Notes under the pieces: model-generated | Database searches by the model: none | What the model was told of the DNA's origin: nothing | What the model saw: the letters and a program-made list of their open reading frames with translations, nothing else | In this document: positions 9,221 through 17,613 of the stretch, piece after piece | Layout of the letters: each line of letters opens with the position of its first letter | Position numbering within the stretch: position 1 is the stretch's first letter | DNA from: Salinispira pacifica | GTDB lineage: Bacteria; Spirochaetota; Spirochaetia; DSM-27196; Salinispiraceae | DNA length: 64,000 nt | Direction: 5' to 3' | Assembly: GCF_000507245.1 (NCBI RefSeq) | Contig: NC_023035.1 | Location: forward strand, 1,775,501-1,839,500 | Program-made: the position numbers and the translations under genes

Positions 9221-10714
9221 ATGTATAAAAGTGTCAGTAAAATACTCAGGAAAAACCTGAATTTCATTCAGGAATTCCCCCGGGCCCTGCCGTTCAAACG
9301 GGTTTTGAGGGTTGGGGCAGGGAGCCTTTTTTCTTTTCTGCTTCTGTTCATTCTGACCGGCGGACAGCCCTCCGCCTGGGCGCAGAATCTTGACAACCGT
9401 TATCCCGGCAGCATGTATGCCATTACCCAGGATTTTTCCCACGTCACCGAGCAGGGTGACGAAGAGAACGGGGCCGGCGGGACGGAAAAAATTTCGGACA
9501 GCTATCCTCTGAGCTACCAGAGCATCTTTTCTCTTCAGCCTCCCGAACACGACGCACCCATAGCCATGCTCCTTGAGCTGAACACCGGCAGCATCCTCTA
9601 CGGGGAAAATATCTTGCAGGAGTACCCCCCTGCCAGTCTGACCAAACTGTTCACCGTCTATACTGCTCTGGATATCTATGAGGAACTGGGCGTACAGATG
9701 GACGATACCGCCAGGTTCAGCTCCGCAGCCTGGGCGGAAAATGCCCCCCCGAGATCCTCCCTGATGTTTCTGGGGCCGGATCAGGCGCCAAGCATCCGGG
9801 AGATAATTCTGGGTCTCATGGTTTCCAGCGGAAATGATGCGGCCATGGCCATTGCCGAGACCAGCACCGGAAGCATGGAAGGTTTCATGCTCAGGATGAA
9901 CCGGATTGCCGAACAGCTGGGACTTGAAGCAAGCAGATTTGTGGAACCTTCAGGGTACTCTGAGAACAACCGCACAAGCGCCATGGATCTTGCGCGCCTC
10001 ACTCAGCTGTATCTTGAACGCTGGCCCTGGGTCATTCAAGAGTTTCATATGGTGGAGAGCTTCACATACCCCAGAAGGGAACATATGCTCAACGGCGCCA
10101 CCGCCCAATTCATGAATATCACCCAGTACAACAGAAACGGGCTGATCTCCTCGTATGAGGGAGCCACCGGGTTGAAGACCGGGTACATCGATGAATCGGG
10201 CTATAATATTATCGCCACCGCCCGGAGAGACGGAATGCATCTGTTTGCCCTGGTCATGGGGGTTCAGGCCGACAATTCCGTGGAAGGATCCAGACTCAGG
10301 GAGGAAGCTGCCAGGTCGTTGCTGGATTACGGCTTTGAAAATTTCACCAGGGTTGAGCTTCCATTGGCCGAAGGAAACATCCCGGTAAGAAGGGGCGAAG
10401 CGGAAAATCTTGTGCTGAAAGGGGAAACACTCGAGATGATTGTTCCTGTGAATACGGGGGATATTACCGTGGAACGGCGCCGGGCCGCAGCCCTTGCCGC
10501 ACCGGTGGCGGAGGATCAGATCGTGGACCGTTTCCGCTGGATACAGAACGGCAGGGTTGTGGGGGAATATGCCCGGGAGGCGGGAAGAGCGATCCCCCGA
10601 AGCCGGGGGATCAGAGCTTCTGTTCAAAGCATCGGTCAGTTCTTCCGGAGAATTTTCACCGGCGAACGGCCCCTGGAAGGGGACATCGGCGGCTTTTCCG
10701 GTTCAGAGTTGTGA
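9221..10714 (+). CDS. Serine-type D-Ala-D-Ala carboxypeptidase (PBP5/DacF family)
   Basis: A 497-residue penicillin-binding protein that trims pentapeptides in the cell wall. The ATG at 9221 (AAAGG upstream) is preferred over 9158. A membrane/signal segment covers residues 33-55 (FSFLLLFILTGG, cut likely near AWAQ). The catalytic motifs are all present: SLTK at 139-142, SGN at 203-205 and KTG at 319-321. Residues 370-420 match the C-terminal beta domain of PBP5-like enzymes, and the last 80 residues are basic with a possible amphipathic membrane anchor near RGIRASVQSIGQFFRRIF. A low-complexity acidic stretch follows the signal. It ends 1 base before the convergent gene. Confidence 0.93.
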   Translation: MYKSVSKILRKNLNFIQEFPRALPFKRVLRVGAGSLFSFLLLFILTGGQPSAWAQNLDNRYPGSMYAITQDFSHVTEQGDEENGAGGTEKISDSYPLSYQSIFSLQPPEHDAPIAMLLELNTGSILYGENILQEYPPASLTKLFTVYTALDIYEELGVQMDDTARFSSAAWAENAPPRSSLMFLGPDQAPSIREIILGLMVSSGNDAAMAIAETSTGSMEGFMLRMNRIAEQLGLEASRFVEPSGYSENNRTSAMDLARLTQLYLERWPWVIQEFHMVESFTYPRREHMLNGATAQFMNITQYNRNGLISSYEGATGLKTGYIDESGYNIIATARRDGMHLFALVMGVQADNSVEGSRLREEAARSLLDYGFENFTRVELPLAEGNIPVRRGEAENLVLKGETLEMIVPVNTGDITVERRRAAALAAPVAEDQIVDRFRWIQNGRVVGEYAREAGRAIPRSRGIRASVQSIGQFFRRIFTGERPLEGDIGGFSGSEL

Positions 10715-10715
10715 A

Positions 10716-11690
10716 TCAGCTTAATCCGGTAAGAGCCTTGATATACTGAAGACGCTCATAGCTCTCGGGCTTTTCCGAGCGCTTCTGTGCATAGCGGCCT
10801 TTCAGATCCTGAATATCGGACACACCAAGGCTGTCAAGCTGCACTTCCATATCCCTGAGAATGCTTTCCAGAATCTGTGTATTGTTCCGGTAGAAGACCG
10901 AGCACAGCTGCACCGCATCGGCGCCGGCGGCAATCATTTTCAATGCCGTCTCAGCATTGTGCACTCCCGTGGATGCAGCCAGTTCCACTCCGGCACGGTC
11001 GAAAAGGATTGATATCCAGCGGAGAGCCTGATGGTAATCTTCCGGGCTACTCAACGATACCCTGCCTTTGGGCTGCCCTGTACTCAGGTCGAAATCAAAC
11101 TGATAAAAGCGGTTGAACAGTACAAGCGCATCAGCTCCCGCCTTCTGCAGACGGGTTGCAAATTCCGGCAGACTTGTGAAATACGGACCCAGTTTAATGG
11201 CCAGGGGGAGGGAACTGTGCTTTCGGATCGTTTCCACGGTGTGGATCAGCTCCTTCTCAAGGTCGCCGGATTTCTGATCAAAGCGCCGGGGCATGAGGCT
11301 TAGGTTCACCTCAAGTGCATCCGCGCCGGCGGAATCCAGCTGCACTGCATACTCTTTCCACCATTTTCCGTCCACGCAGTTCAGACTTGCGATAACCGGA
11401 ATATCCACCCGGCTTTTGCTCTCCCGCACCAGTTCAAGATACTGGGCCGGGCCCAGGCTCATGCCCATCTGTTCTATGTAATCGTAGGCTTCTGCATGAG
11501 AGAGGGTCTCTCCCATTTCATTGGTTTCCGCCTGTATCTGTTCCTCGAACAGGGATTTCAGTACAACGGCGCCTGCTCCGGCGTCGGCCAGCTTTTCTAT
11601 GCTTTCGATGTTGGATGTGAGGCTGGAACTGGAAACAATCAGGGGATTTTTCAGCTTCAACCCCAGATAACTGGTATGTAATTTCGACAT
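10716..11690 (-). CDS. Dihydroorotate dehydrogenase-like flavoprotein
   Basis: A 324-residue TIM-barrel protein of the class 1 dihydroorotate dehydrogenase superfamily (the uncharacterised branch often found in anaerobes). Recognisable parts are the N-terminal LGLKLKNPLIVSSSSLT, VIASLNCVDG near residue 110, the FMN/substrate region IKLGPYF and the phosphate-binding ASTGVHNAETALKMIAAGA near 260. It may reduce a pyrimidine-like substrate, but no pyr gene is adjacent, so the substrate is unknown. The ATG at 11690 is chosen because AAGGA lies 8 bases upstream; the longer frame from 11786 adds an unlikely leader. Confidence 0.8.
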   Translation of the reverse strand: MSKLHTSYLGLKLKNPLIVSSSSLTSNIESIEKLADAGAGAVVLKSLFEEQIQAETNEMGETLSHAEAYDYIEQMGMSLGPAQYLELVRESKSRVDIPVIASLNCVDGKWWKEYAVQLDSAGADALEVNLSLMPRRFDQKSGDLEKELIHTVETIRKHSSLPLAIKLGPYFTSLPEFATRLQKAGADALVLFNRFYQFDFDLSTGQPKGRVSLSSPEDYHQALRWISILFDRAGVELAASTGVHNAETALKMIAAGADAVQLCSVFYRNNTQILESILRDMEVQLDSLGVSDIQDLKGRYAQKRSEKPESYERLQYIKALTGLS

Positions 11691-11797
11691 GTAAGAATCC
11701 TTATATAGATAATTAGTGGTACAACTCCAAGTATATCCGAAAACCGTCCAGCTGGAAAGCAACAATCTCCAGTTCCGGCTTTTCACAAAGGGTATAT

Positions 11798-11814
11798 ATT
11801 AGTACATTACTAAT
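11798..11814. promoter_or_regulatory. Palindrome in the sodA promoter region
   Basis: A perfect 7-bp inverted repeat ATTAGTA-CAT-TACTAAT, overlapping the end of a possible -10 (TATATT, 11795-11800) and 22 bases before the sodA ATG. Its place suggests an operator for a redox or metal regulator; which one cannot be told from sequence. Confidence 0.5.
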
Positions 11815-11836
11815 AAATAGAACCTAAGGAGGAACT

Positions 11837-12445
11837 ATGTCATTTACTACACCTGATTTACCCTACGGATATGATGCCCTTGAGCCGTATATCGATGCAA
11901 AAACCATGGAGATTCACCATGACAAGCATCATGTCGGATACACCAAGAAAGTGAACGCCGCCCTGGAAGGCAGCGAGTATGCGGGAAAAGATATTGTCAC
12001 TCTCCTAAAAGATCTTCATTCCCTCCCGGAAAGCATTCAGACCAAGGTGCGGAACGCCGGGGGCGGTCATTATAATCACGGCCTGTTCTGGGAAATCATG
12101 TCCCCCAAGGGCGGCGGTGAACCCGAGGGCGTACTGGCAAAGGATATAGAAAAAACCTTCGGAAGTTTCGATGAATTCGTAAAACAGTTCAGCACTGCTG
12201 CAACCGGACGTTTCGGAAGCGGCTGGGCATGGCTCGCAGTGGACGGCGGCAAAAAGCTCAGCATTCTCAGCACTCCCAATCAGGACAGCCCCCTCACACA
12301 GGGTCTCACTCCCATTCTGGGACTTGATGTGTGGGAACATGCCTATTATCTGAAGTATCAGAATCGCCGTCCCGAATACGTGGAAAACTTTTTTAATGTA
12401 ATTAACTGGAACAAGGTCAGCGAAAATTATCAGAATCTAATCTGA
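11837..12445 (+). CDS. sodA: Superoxide dismutase, Mn/Fe family
   Basis: A 202-residue cytoplasmic superoxide dismutase of normal length. Metal ligands are H27, H81 (GGGHYNH), D164 and H168 (LDVWEHAYY). Q149 in NQDSPL is placed as in manganese enzymes, so Mn is the likelier metal, though a cambialistic or Fe enzyme cannot be excluded. The ATG has an AAGGAGG site 6 bases upstream. It is a single-gene unit with its own palindromic operator candidate and terminator. It suggests the cell meets oxygen even if it grows mainly by fermentation. Confidence 0.96.
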   Translation: MSFTTPDLPYGYDALEPYIDAKTMEIHHDKHHVGYTKKVNAALEGSEYAGKDIVTLLKDLHSLPESIQTKVRNAGGGHYNHGLFWEIMSPKGGGEPEGVLAKDIEKTFGSFDEFVKQFSTAATGRFGSGWAWLAVDGGKKLSILSTPNQDSPLTQGLTPILGLDVWEHAYYLKYQNRRPEYVENFFNVINWNKVSENYQNLI

Positions 12446-12488
12446 TTTCTGATACAATACTCACACAGGATGCAATACGTTCCTGAAT

Positions 12489-12518
12489 AAGGCCCGGTTC
12501 CGCCGGGCCTTTCTTGTT
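12489..12518 (+). terminator. Rho-independent terminator after sodA
   Basis: A 9-bp stem (12489-12497 with 12503-12511, AAGGCCCGG/CCGGGCCTT), loop TTCCG, then a T-rich tail TTCTTGTTT. It lies 43 bases after the sodA stop. Confidence 0.85.
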
Positions 12519-12623
12519 TCTCCCTGGTTTACGGGGTTCCAGAGGAGCATGGCCATGGGAATTATTGAGAGATTGATTGGGGAATATCATCGTTGAATGA
12601 CAGAAAGGCCGGATTCGTGTTAT

Positions 12624-12712
12624 AACCCGGGTGAACTAGCGATCTTGCGTGGTTCGCCACGATACAGAGCAGGGGTTACCTCCCATCGGCACACATCAGT
12701 GGGATGGAACCC
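12624..12712 (+). promoter_or_regulatory. Structured untranslated leader of sufS
   Basis: About 90 bases just before sufS fold by eye into a UUCG-capped 5-bp hairpin (CGTGG 12648-12652 with CCACG 12657-12661) and a nested hairpin: GGGTT (12673-12677) pairs with AACCC (12708-12712) and inside it TCCCA (12681-12685) pairs with TGGGA (12700-12704). An upstream AACCC (12624-12628) could compete for GGGTT, giving a possible switch. The region is also an open frame in phase with sufS, but that translation has no homology to SufS. It matches no riboswitch class that I recognise. Confidence 0.45.
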
Positions 12713-12728
12713 GTTACAGGTGATGATT

Positions 12729-13970
12729 ATGGATGTACATATATTGGAACAAGACAAGCGTGACCGGGATTTTCCCATTTTCACACGCACAATGCGCAAG
12801 AAGCCGTTTATCTATCTGGACAGCGGGGCAACCTCTCTTACGCCCGAACCGGTGATTGAGCGCATTCAGCAGTATTACCGTGAGTACGGGGTGAACATTC
12901 ACCGGGGAATCTATGAGTTCAGCGAACGGGCCACCAGGGAATTTCATGAGGTGCGCCTTGCCCTCTCCCGCTTCCTGAATGTCGGCGAAGAGGGTCAGAT
13001 CATCTTCACCCACGGCAGCACCGAATCATCCAACCTGATTGCCTATTCCTGGGGACGAAAATTCCTTAAAAAAGGTGATATCATTCTCACCACCGAGTAC
13101 GAGCACCATTCCTCACTGGTTCCCTGGCATGCGGTGTGCGAGGCCACCGGAGCCGAGCTTCGATTCATCCCCATAGACCGTGAAACCCTGGAACTGGATA
13201 TCTCCTCTTATGAAGATCAACTGGATGAAAAGGTGAAACTGCTGGTGATGAGCGGCATGTCCAATGTCACCGGCTACATGCCTCCTCTCAGGAAGATGAT
13301 ACAAAGCGCCCATGATAACGGAACCGTTGTGGCCCTGGACGGTGCCCAGCTGGTAAGCCATCACAAGGTTGATATTCAGGAGCTGAAGCCCGATTTTCTC
13401 TTTTTCTCCGCACATAAAATGCTCGGCCCCACCGGGGTGGGGGTGCTCTACGGACGAACCGACCTTCTGGACGCCATGGATCCCTTTATGTACGGGGGAG
13501 ATATGATTCTCAAGGTACACAAGGATCATTCCACGTATCATCCCCTGCCGGAAAAGTTCGAGGCCGGTACGCCGAACATTGCCGGTGTTCTGGGTTTCGG
13601 AGCGGCGCTGGAATATTTGGCGGATATCGGGATGGAGCGGATTGAGGCCCACGAGCGCAGCCTCATCGATTACGCCGAAGAGCGGGCCCGGGATGTGAAG
13701 GGGCTGCAGGCCTACCTGGTTCCCGATTCGGGAAAGCGGGGCGGCATTTTCAGCTTCAATGTGGAAGGGCTTCACAGTCACGATCTGGGGGCTGCCCTGG
13801 ACGCCCAGGGGATCGCCGTGAGAACCGGTTTTCACTGCGCCATGCCTCTCATGGAATGGCTGGGCGTACCGGGAACCGCCAGAGCGAGTCTGTATCTCTA
13901 CAACACCCGGGCAGATATAGACGCCCTGTTTCAGGGAATAGAGCAGGCCAAGAACGTCTTCGGCGCATAA
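12729..13970 (+). CDS. sufS: Cysteine desulfurase SufS
   Basis: A PLP enzyme that removes sulfur from cysteine for Fe-S cluster assembly. From the ATG at 12729 (ACAGGTG site 6 bases upstream) it has 413 residues, the normal group II length. The PLP lysine is in SAHKMLGPTG and the persulfide cysteine is in RTGFHCAMP. A further ATG at 12723 is two codons upstream, and an in-frame extension to 12597 lies in the structured leader and is not favoured. It is followed 65 bases later by sufU, its usual sulfur acceptor in Gram-positive-type SUF systems. sufB, sufC and sufD are not in the window. Confidence 0.93.
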   Translation: MDVHILEQDKRDRDFPIFTRTMRKKPFIYLDSGATSLTPEPVIERIQQYYREYGVNIHRGIYEFSERATREFHEVRLALSRFLNVGEEGQIIFTHGSTESSNLIAYSWGRKFLKKGDIILTTEYEHHSSLVPWHAVCEATGAELRFIPIDRETLELDISSYEDQLDEKVKLLVMSGMSNVTGYMPPLRKMIQSAHDNGTVVALDGAQLVSHHKVDIQELKPDFLFFSAHKMLGPTGVGVLYGRTDLLDAMDPFMYGGDMILKVHKDHSTYHPLPEKFEAGTPNIAGVLGFGAALEYLADIGMERIEAHERSLIDYAEERARDVKGLQAYLVPDSGKRGGIFSFNVEGLHSHDLGAALDAQGIAVRTGFHCAMPLMEWLGVPGTARASLYLYNTRADIDALFQGIEQAKNVFGA

Positions 13971-14035
13971 TATGAGGCGCAACTGCGCTCCGGCGCGGGA
14001 AGGCCTGAAAACCTCATAAGGAGCAAGGCAAAGAC

Positions 14036-14533
14036 ATGGATCAGGAGCAATCGAAAAACATCATTATCCGGCACTACCGTGAGCGGCCCTGGGAACGGGT
14101 ACCGGACAGGCCCAGGCTGGAAGGTCATGAGGTAAACCGTTCCTGCGGAGATGAGCTGACCCTCTATGTTCAGATCGACTCTCAGACCGACGACGTTCAG
14201 ACCGAGACCGCCGACATTTCGACTGCCCATGTTTCGACTGAGACTGCCCATGTACAGACCGACGGAAACGTGATCCGCGACCTGGGCTATGAAGGTAAAG
14301 GCTGCTCCATCTGCATCGCATCGGCGGACATCCTCTGCCAGGAACTCAAGGACATGCCGGTTTCCGAAGCTCGGAAAATCGCCCGGGATCTTCTGAAAAT
14401 CCTTGAACCGGGAAGCGAACATAACGCCGAACTTCCCGGGGACATACCTGCGCTGCTTACCCTGAAACAATTCCCCATGCGCCAGAAGTGCGCAACCATG
14501 GGCTGGAAAATTCTGCTGGATATTACCGAATAA
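14036..14533 (+). CDS. sufU: SufU-type Fe-S assembly protein with repeat insertion
   Basis: A 165-residue IscU-fold protein that takes sulfur from SufS. The zinc/acceptor ligands of SufU are present: C37 and D39 (NRSCGDE), C90 (EGKGC) and C152 (RQKCATMGW). Residues 48-77 are an extra low-complexity stretch rich in Thr, Asp and His, encoded by near-repeats around GACTGCCCATGT and CAGACCGA, placed between the first and second beta strands where other SufU proteins have only a short turn. It forms an operon with sufS. An AAGGAGCAAGG-like site precedes the ATG at 14036. Confidence 0.9.
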   Translation: MDQEQSKNIIIRHYRERPWERVPDRPRLEGHEVNRSCGDELTLYVQIDSQTDDVQTETADISTAHVSTETAHVQTDGNVIRDLGYEGKGCSICIASADILCQELKDMPVSEARKIARDLLKILEPGSEHNAELPGDIPALLTLKQFPMRQKCATMGWKILLDITE

Positions 14534-14765
14534 ACTGTTCCCGCCCGAAGCCCTGGCCTTGGAAGCCCGGCTCCGATGAGCTATGACCCGGTGAGCCCGG
14601 TCCAGATAAGTCCGGCCCAGGTAAAACCGGCGATGGGGTATTTTTCCGCCGCTGTCACTGGAGTAAGATCTCCATCTTCGTTAAGATATGGGTGGCATTT
14701 TTTATGAATCCGTGATTCACGAATTTGCCGTAACATTAGAAATTTATAGAAAAAGGAGTTTGTCC

Positions 14766-15512
14766 ATGTACAAACTGGTACTCATCAGACATGGCGAAAG
14801 TGTCTGGAACAAAGAAAACCGCTTCACCGGATGGACCGATGTGGATCTGTCGGAAAAAGGTCTGGAAGAAGCCAGAACCGCTGGTGAAATTCTGAAGTCT
14901 GAAGGGTTCACCTTTGACATCGCATTCAACTCAGTACTGCTGAGGGCCATTAAAACCCTGAATATTGCTCTTGAAACCATGGGGCTGCACTGGATTCCGG
15001 TAATTAAAAGCTGGAGGCTGAACGAGCGCCACTACGGTGCTCTCCAGGGCCTGAACAAGGCGGAAACTGCGGACAAGCACGGCGAAGAGCAGGTGAAAAT
15101 CTGGCGGAGAAGCTACGACGTACCGCCCCCGGAGCTGGACGTGGATGATGAGCGCTACCCCGGCCGGGATCCCCGCTACGCCGAACTCTCCCAGGATGAG
15201 CTTCCCAAAACCGAGTGTCTGAAAGATACCGTTGAGCGGTTCCTGCCGTTCTGGCATGAAGAGATCGCACCCACCATCAAAGCGGGCAAAAAAGTGGTGA
15301 TTGCCGCCCACGGCAACAGCCTCCGCGCCCTGGTGAAATATCTGGACAACATGAGCGACGACGAAATTGTGAAGCTCAACATCCCCACCGGAGTGCCTCT
15401 GGTGTACGAACTGGATGATGATCTGAAACCCTTGAAGCATTACTACCTGGGAGACCAGGACGCAATTGCCGCAAAGATGAGTGCGGTTGCCAACCAGGGT
15501 AAAAAGGGCTGA
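14766..15512 (+). CDS. gpmA: 2,3-bisphosphoglycerate-dependent phosphoglycerate mutase
   Basis: A 248-residue glycolytic mutase that interconverts 3- and 2-phosphoglycerate. The phospho-histidine motif LIRHGES places the catalytic His at residue 9, and the second His is in [12 protein letters not shown] near 180. Substrate-binding segments ([24 protein letters not shown]) match the cofactor-dependent family. The ATG at 14766 has AAGGAG 9 bases upstream; the longer frame from 14688 is rejected. It is a single-gene unit ending in a strong two-way terminator. Confidence 0.97.
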   Translation: MYKLVLIRHGESVWNKENRFTGWTDVDLSEKGLEEARTAGEILKSEGFTFDIAFNSVLLRAIKTLNIALETMGLHWIPVIKSWRLNERHYGALQGLNKAETADKHGEEQVKIWRRSYDVPPPELDVDDERYPGRDPRYAELSQDELPKTECLKDTVERFLPFWHEEIAPTIKAGKKVVIAAHGNSLRALVKYLDNMSDDEIVKLNIPTGVPLVYELDDDLKPLKHYYLGDQDAIAAKMSAVANQGKKG

Positions 15513-15534
15513 ACCGGCCCGCACTAACGAGCAC

Positions 15535-15577
15535 AAAAAAACGACCGGAGGAGCAATCCCCCCGGTCGTTTTTTTTA
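15535..15577. terminator. Bidirectional terminator between gpmA and the PEGA gene
   Basis: Stem ACGACCGG (15541-15548) with CCGGTCGT (15562-15569), an A run before and a T run after, so it works for both the rightward gpmA and the leftward PEGA/lipoprotein operon. Confidence 0.9.
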
Positions 15578-15621
15578 CTCTGTACGCTGTTGTTCAGCGA
15601 ATATGATCAGATAATTCGGGA

Positions 15622-16374
15622 TCAGTCTTCTTCCGAATCAAACTGAAAGGTCATAATAGGTTCAATCTCTAGCCGCTCGTCGGAAGCGATATCGAACTGA
15701 ACCGTACCCACCAGACCGCCGATATCCATCCGCAGTACATAGCTTCCGGGGCTCAGGGCGATATTTTCCAGCTGATTCCGGTTATAGCTCACATCGCCGA
15801 TGCTCACCCGGAAATCCCTCAGGGAGTCGGGTACATCGATGCTCACAAAGCCGGTATCCGGTACAAGGCTCACGTTGAATACCCGGTTTCCGGTTACATT
15901 GATACGCCGGGTAAGCACCTGAAATCCCGGTGCCTCCACCCGGATCACGTAATTGCCCGGGGACAGACTGAAACGGCTGCCGTTCTGCCGGGTATTGTTC
16001 ACAAATACCACCGGATCGGGCACATTCGCGTTAATCCGGATGCTGTACTGTATGGGCTGCAGATTGATGTTCAGGGTTTGATCCCGGTTCAGATTAATCT
16101 GGGCATTATAATCCTGATATCCTGCTGCAGTAACACGTACGCTGTAACGGCCTTCATCCAGCTGAATCCTACGGGAACTGTAACGGTCTCCGTTAATGAA
16201 CAGATCCGCATCGGAAGGATCAAGGTTTACTCTCAGAGTGTGCTGCTCGGTTTTGCTGGCAGAGTTTGAGCTGCTGCCTCCCAGAACACCACCCCGCTGG
16301 GCAAAAACTGCCGTACTCATGAACATCATGAGCACGGTCAGACTGATAATCAGTTTGAAATTCTTATTCACCAT
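15622..16374 (-). CDS. Secreted PEGA-domain protein
   Basis: A 250-residue exported protein with a signal peptide (residues 1-25, cut after VFAQ) and three tandem beta-rich repeats of about 65 residues. Each contains PEGA-like phrases such as LDPSDADLFINGDRY, DEGRYSVRVTAAGYQDY, SPGNYVIRVEAPGFQ and SPGSYVLRMDIGG. PEGA domains are common in spirochaete envelope proteins; their role is not known with certainty, and binding to the wall or other proteins is a guess. It is second in an operon: its ATG overlaps the upstream stop by one base (TAATG). Confidence 0.85.
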   Translation of the reverse strand: MVNKNFKLIISLTVLMMFMSTAVFAQRGGVLGGSSSNSASKTEQHTLRVNLDPSDADLFINGDRYSSRRIQLDEGRYSVRVTAAGYQDYNAQINLNRDQTLNINLQPIQYSIRINANVPDPVVFVNNTRQNGSRFSLSPGNYVIRVEAPGFQVLTRRINVTGNRVFNVSLVPDTGFVSIDVPDSLRDFRVSIGDVSYNRNQLENIALSPGSYVLRMDIGGLVGTVQFDIASDERLEIEPIMTFQFDSEED

Positions 16375-17333
16375 TAGTATTGTCCTTCAACAGAAAGGTA
16401 GACATCGTCGCCGTAATTCCCGCTGGAATACACCTTGAATGCACTGTTTCCGTTCCCGCCGTCATATACATATACGTTGATCATGTTGATGGTTTTCTCT
16501 GCCGAGTTCAAAGGCAGCGTCCATGTTCCGTAATGAAGGTTATCGAACATTACGTACATGGTGGCGTAGGCAGGCGCTTCATTATCGTCCCCGGTAAGAG
16601 ATCCCTCGTCCTCTGCACCGTATGTAGATCCGTCATCTTTGGAGAAAAGATCGGCATAGAAGCGGATCTCATGTCCGCCGTCATAATTTGCGTTGCCGAT
16701 AGCACCGTTGGCTGCGTCTATGGCGATGGTTTCTACCCGGGGCAGATCAGTGGGAGTGTCCAGGGTTACGTCTCTTTCAAGAGTAAGAGAATAACCTGGG
16801 CCTGATCCTGTAGATGCTCCCGTTGTTATCAGTTCGGATTCAAGTAATTTATCATTTTCTGAATCAATTGTTTTACCATACGAAGCTTTCAAATCAATAT
16901 CATAGTCTGTTTCTTCCCAAGCCATTACCACAGTCAGCGCTCCAGCTTCATCCGTAGGATACGCAAGGGTGTCAGGAAGATTCAGAATGCTTCCGCCGAT
17001 GTATACTTCCTGGGGAATGAATGTCCAGCCGCTTTTGCTTCCGCTGATGCGGTACATACCTGCTTTCAGTCCGCCCACGGCGTAGCTTCCATCATCATTG
17101 ACACTCACAGAAACAAAATTGTTTGGCTCATCGATATTTGTCAATGTAATGCTTGCACCTACCAGACTGGCAGCTCCGTCTCCTGTTTTGAAATAGCTTT
17201 CTTCGCTTCCTGAAGAAAGAACATTCACAACCCGGCCGCTTACCAGGCTTCCCAGCACTGCATCACAGGCTGCAAAACTCAGCAGGGTGATTACCGCCAG
17301 TGCGGCGAGTATCATTGGTTTCGTGTGTTTCAT
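16374..17333 (-). CDS. Lipoprotein with carboxypeptidase-regulatory-like domain
   Basis: A 319-residue lipoprotein. Residues 1-23 are a type II signal with the lipobox LSFAAC. Residues about 30-120 resemble the beta-sandwich carboxypeptidase regulatory fold (VGASITLTNI, DDGSYAVGGLKAGMYRI, SGWTFIPQ). Residues 130-319 look like a DUF2135-type beta domain that begins TVVMAWEETDYDIDL, often seen in envelope proteins. No catalytic residues are evident. It is transcribed with the PEGA protein downstream, so both probably sit in the periplasm or outer membrane. Confidence 0.8.
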   Translation of the reverse strand: MKHTKPMILAALAVITLLSFAACDAVLGSLVSGRVVNVLSSGSEESYFKTGDGAASLVGASITLTNIDEPNNFVSVSVNDDGSYAVGGLKAGMYRISGSKSGWTFIPQEVYIGGSILNLPDTLAYPTDEAGALTVVMAWEETDYDIDLKASYGKTIDSENDKLLESELITTGASTGSGPGYSLTLERDVTLDTPTDLPRVETIAIDAANGAIGNANYDGGHEIRFYADLFSKDDGSTYGAEDEGSLTGDDNEAPAYATMYVMFDNLHYGTWTLPLNSAEKTINMINVYVYDGGNGNSAFKVYSSGNYGDDVYLSVEGQY

Positions 17334-17369
17334 GGATTACCTCCCGTCCCCTGTGGGGGACATGTTTGT

Positions 17370-17397
17370 AATATACTGCGCATTATGTTGAATTCAA
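17370..17397 (-). promoter_or_regulatory. Promoter of the lipoprotein-PEGA operon
   Basis: On the minus strand -35 TTGAAT (17392-17397) and -10 TATATT (17370-17375) with a 16-base spacer. The -35 lies inside a perfect 12-bp palindrome GTTGAATTCAAC (17387-17398), which could be an operator. Confidence 0.5.
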
Positions 17398-17500
17398 CAA
17401 ACGCCGTTCAAAAAAGTGACACCGAAATATTTTTTCAGATGGTATGGATTCGGATGTGACAGCGGGCTTGCAGAGGCATTGGGAAGATAGTGAATAATTA

Positions 17501-17529
17501 TTGACACCCGATGGATTTTTATTCAGAAT
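17501..17529 (+). promoter_or_regulatory. Likely promoter of purU
   Basis: A perfect -35 TTGACA (17501-17506), 17 bases, then a weak -10 CAGAAT (17524-17529), 85 bases before the purU start. Confidence 0.4.
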
Positions 17530-17613
17530 TGAACCTCTTTCCGTGTAGATACCGGCCCCCAGTATTCAGGGGATGAGGCTGAGCGGAAGTGAAGCAAGCA
17601 AGGAGCAACGTAA

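Noticed and set aside
12597-12728. N-terminal extension of SufS
   Set aside because: It has no homology to SufS, contains stable RNA pairing, and a ribosome site is found only before 12729.
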